Source: Butyriboletus loyo (lineage: Eukaryota; Basidiomycota; Agaricomycetes; Boletales; Boletaceae). From it: DNA of 64,000 nucleotides. Position numbers and translations under genes: made by a program. Shown here one piece after another: positions 60,909 through 64,000 of the stretch; the first letter of the stretch is position 1; every line of letters begins with the position of its first letter. Location of the stretch: positions 62,001-126,000 of the forward strand of contig JBBPSI010000050.1 of NCBI GenBank assembly GCA_038093515.1. Direction: 5' to 3'. The notes under the pieces were generated by a model, which was given only the letters and a program-made list of their open reading frames with translations, had not been told where the DNA came from and did no database searches.

Positions 60909-62818
60909 CTAACGATTCAAACCAAAGGAAATCGTGCGCACCATTACATAGACCCCCACGACAGAGGGTTCAGAGGTATTATTCTCTTGTTGCACCTAGT
61001 AGGACGTGAGCTGTCACGACGAAGTCCACACCACGAGAAAAAACACACATGGTCTGCTGTGCCTGGATCCGCTGCACTTTGTCCGATGTGTGAAGCATCT
61101 TGGTTGGGACGGTTGGGAACAGGGGCCTTGCGACGTGATTTATGCTTTGACTGTGACATGTGGTAAGTCCCTGCATACAGATCCGAAGAACAACGAACCT
61201 TTGGCCTTGTGGGGTTTGTTGCAACCGAACGCTAAGATGATATGTGAGACACACCGCATCTGAAATGAGCAACGCTTACTTTATCAGGTCGAGCTGCGGC
61301 CATCCTGGAAGGTCCTTCATTGGTGACATCCACCGATAAGCGAGGTGATCGACGATCCGCAGGCTGACGCGACTTTCCGGTCTGTTGGTCAAGGTGATGT
61401 GAAGCGGCGTCTTGGTGAGTCTTCCTCTGTAGAAACCATTTGAGTATCGAACGACCATGGCGTGACCCGACAGTGTCGAGATTTCGGTCTGCAGACCTCG
61501 GCACCTCATCCTCCCGGGGATGGGCGGAAGAAGGGGATGGTGGCTGCAGCGGAGTCAAGCCACAGACAAAAGACGAATGAAGTGGTGACGAACCTCATCA
61601 AAGTCGAATTGAGGACCTGGCGCGCTTGAAGGCACCTCGATCTATACCATCGTGAACATTCACTTCGAGGTTAAAACGAATGAATTCATACATCGAGGAC
61701 ATCACGACCTTGCTGTTATATGTACACGCTGCGGTCAGCAACTGTTTTGATGATGGAATGACAAACTCGTACCGAATTTGAGTCGGGCGGTTGATTGTCA
61801 TGGGCACCCGATGTCGAAGGTTGCTTGTCTTGCTCACCAGTAGATGCCTAACATATATTTCATCAACACAGGGACTTATCCAACATGACAGGAGTAGAAA
61901 GGCACAAGTACTTACATGGAAAGGTCCATACAGGTCTGGTAGAATGTTGCTGAGATCACGTATTACGATTTTCCCGTCAACTCGTCCAGTCGCGAGATAG
62001 CGGCTGTCTGGGGAGACAGCAATGGAGCGCAACTGTTCACTGTCCTCAATGACAGGGTTGATCTGAGTCAATGTTGATGTGTCCAGGAACGAAATTGAAT
62101 GCTGTATGAATGTAGCAATGAATTTGCCATTTGCGGCTAGAGCAAGAGAGAAGATGTCCCGGCCATCACAGAGAATGGGCGATTGAGCAAGTTGTGACCC
62201 AGTGGAGATGTCAAATGATCTGATTTTGTGGTCTTGGGATGTGGCAAAAATCTGCTGATCATCGCCTGACCATGCAAGCGGAGTGATCAGACCCCGGGAA
62301 TTCTCAGTCTGGATGGTGATGAGTTGGTCGCCGTTGTGACTGTTGAAAATTCGGATGGACCTCTCGTAGGTGGCAGTGGCGATGTAGTTGCCATCCCGAG
62401 AGAATTTGATTCCAGTGACCCAGTCGTCGTGTTTGAGCGGGCCAACGAGTCTCTGCCCGCTTGCGATGCTCCAAATGTTTGCTTCATATTTTGTAGCCCC
62501 ACCAGTGGCAAACCTGCTTGAATCCGGGGAGACGTCGACTGCACTCACAAAATTTGTGCTCTCCACGTCGACAACCTTTTCATGCAGCTCTGCATCCCAT
62601 ACACTTGCCCCCGCCCCGTCAGTGCCGCACACGATCCATTTATGATCTCCTGACACAGAAATTGCGCACAACTTCATTCCCATTTGCTGTCCGACTTCTT
62701 GGCCATCCGCAAGTCGCCAGCGTCGAATCCCACCATTACCACCGCCTAAAACATGCTTTCCATCGGGGTGGAACGCAACTGCGTATACATAGCCATCGTG
62801 GCCGGTGTCAAGTACCAT
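60909..62818 (-). CDS. WD40 repeat protein, copy G (best-defined copy)
   Basis: Exons 61916-62818, 61773-61847, 61692-61712, 61594-61641, 61280-61543, 61049-61231 and 60909-60995 all keep phase and total 527 codons. The first exon is a full seven-bladed propeller: YVYAVAFHPDG, LCAISVSGDH, VSAVDVSPDS, VTGIKFSRDG, ITPLAWSGDD, IFSLALAANG and LRSIAVSPDS open the blades. Blades diverge from each other but match their counterparts in the paralogs. The 226-residue tail is polar: DKQPSTSGAHD, FDFDE, AHPREDEVP, basic GRSILKWFLQRKTH, then SKHKSRRKAPVP. ATG 62818 lies at the former acceptor; an upstream first-exon relic is stopped by TAG. No signal peptide or known effector domain is present. Confidence 0.87.
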
Positions 62819-62944
62819 CGTTTGGTCTTACTGAATTGTCAGCATATACTCATGCACTCCATGAAGCTGCTACGCACCGGTATTCGTCGACGACATTCCC
62901 ACTGATGGCAATTGTTGGTATCGGAATGTCAAGGAGCAACGCGT

Positions 62945-63040
62945 TTCGGTTTACTCGTGGTGCGCAAAGTTGCTGTATAAACATGTTTCCTTATTCTCAA
63001 TATGGTCTCTTTACCCTGGTACCTTGTGCCTTGGGCGCTT
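62945..63040 (-). promoter_or_regulatory. Shared WD40 promoter block, copy G
   Basis: Minus-strand order as in copy E: GGTAAAGAGACCATATTGAG, GTTTATACAGCAACTTTGCG, CACCACGAGTAAACCGAAAC. Confidence 0.6.
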
Positions 63041-63117
63041 TCTCACTCGAATCCCAATCGGCGAAACTTGCCCTCTTTGCCAAGGGCAATCCGTCGTTGC
63101 TCGTGTTGTGGCGAGCT

Positions 63118-63660
63118 CAATTCCGGCTTCTCAGAATGCCACACTTCCATGACACGACCTCGGTGTCAAAAAAGGTCGTGACCCGGGCCGTACAGCTTCC
63201 GCCATCGCTGGGTATTCTCGCCTCCATCAAAGCTATGAGCCGGTTCACCGAGGACTTTCCCGATGAGAATAATCTGACCTGCCTGAACTCCTTGGACACT
63301 TACTGCGCATTTGATGGAATGTTTGGGCAAGTGTGAATAGATGGACCATGGCGTACTCCATCATCAACCCTCGCCTCAAGGATTGTAGCAATCAATTTCC
63401 CCTCTGGACTATTGAACGGTAGGAAACACTATCAGACACCGTTTTCTATCTGCTGTTGGACACAGTAGAAGCAGCCCGAGTAATGACTCGGCAGTGAGTT
63501 CATGTTGCTTGTCCGTGAGTCCTTAATGCACTCTCCATGATAAACGTGGTCATGGAATACCTACAAGGCTGTGCGCAGCAACAAAACGGTGAATCCGAAA
63601 TGCGGGCTGCATTGCTCGGGACTTTGATGCTGTCTTGGTGCACCGAAACTACATCTCAAA
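63118..63660. repeat. P450-associated repeat, copy 2
   Basis: Second copy of 36296-36640, about 80-90 percent alike by eye, with an insertion of about 190 bp in the middle. As at copy 1, a P450 3' end follows. Confidence 0.7.
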
Positions 63661-63899
63661 CTCCGTAAGCTTTGTTGCAGCAGTCTTGTACTATGTAATC
63701 CAGTTATTTGAGCGACATCTCCGCTCAATGTTCACAATGTCCAGACAAAATTGCGCATAGCATACGGGCGGAACCCTGATATAACTGGCATCCGACCCTG
63801 GCTGTAGGATTAGCACATTACTGGCACGGATGATCCGGATAAACACAAGGTCCCGTTGAACACCTACGATATCAGACATCGACAACATCCACTCTCGTC

Positions 63900-64000
63900 C
63901 TACCGAGTCCGCTTTCTAAACATCACTTTTGCCGTGGAGTTGGCTGCCATCCTAGACCCGATGTGCAAACTCCGTGGACGAGTCGTATTCTCCTCGAGCT
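63900..64000 (-). CDS. Cytochrome P450, C-terminal end at window edge
   Basis: The last 32 codons are in frame: LEENTTRPRSLHIGS, then ANSTAKVMFRKRTR and TAG at 63900. It is nearly the same as the end of the intact P450 at 36847. The rest lies beyond the window, so it may be intact or another fragment. Confidence 0.75.
   Translation of the reverse strand, partial: LEENTTRPRSLHIGSRMAANSTAKVMFRKRTR

Overview
The window is nuclear DNA of a filamentous basidiomycete. Genes are split by many introns of about 45-110 bp with canonical branch and acceptor sites. The protein families (condensin SMC4, SRP14, siroheme synthase, M17 leucyl aminopeptidase, HET domain, FAS1, P450) fit Agaricomycetes. A Rhizoctonia/Ceratobasidium-like source is a guess from the general look of the paralog families, not proven by the sequence.

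Three zones are visible. (1) Left flank, 1-14,100: three plus-strand copies (A-C) of a seven-bladed WD40 protein with a basic multi-exon tail, of which B and C are broken, plus an intact secreted FAS1-domain gene, a TA-flanked MITE, and pseudogenes of an L-amino-acid-oxidase-like flavoenzyme and an S10 carboxypeptidase. (2) Central island, 15,090-35,500: ordinary, intact single-copy genes. These are a hypothetical protein, a 17-exon M17 aminopeptidase, a HET-domain protein, the divergent pair siroheme synthase/SRP14, SMC4 (20 exons), a CDK-like kinase convergent to SMC4, and an ankyrin protein divergent from the kinase. A HET remnant also lies here. (3) Right flank, 35,800-64,000: four minus-strand WD40 copies (D-G) whose reading frames look intact, interleaved with one intact 11-exon cytochrome P450, four P450 fragments, a hAT element with an 8-bp target-site duplication, and two copies of a roughly 2.2-kb module carrying a decayed Met/Gly/Pro-rich gene.

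The seven WD40 loci are the main feature. They share a promoter block, exon layout, 3' flanks and a tail found outside the propeller, and they face each other as two clusters across the island. The left cluster is eroding while the right cluster is intact. The four minus-strand copies show a change in gene start: a base that is the 3' splice acceptor (ATAG) in B, C and D is part of a start codon (ATGG) in E, F and G. No NACHT or effector domain is encoded with these propellers, so any role in self/non-self recognition is inference only.

Exon boundaries were placed by eye from GT/GC...AG signals, reading-frame continuity and comparison between paralogs. For SMC4, the aminopeptidase, SRP14, the P450, the kinase, the ankyrin gene, the FAS1 gene and WD40 copy G, the summed exons give a whole number of codons.
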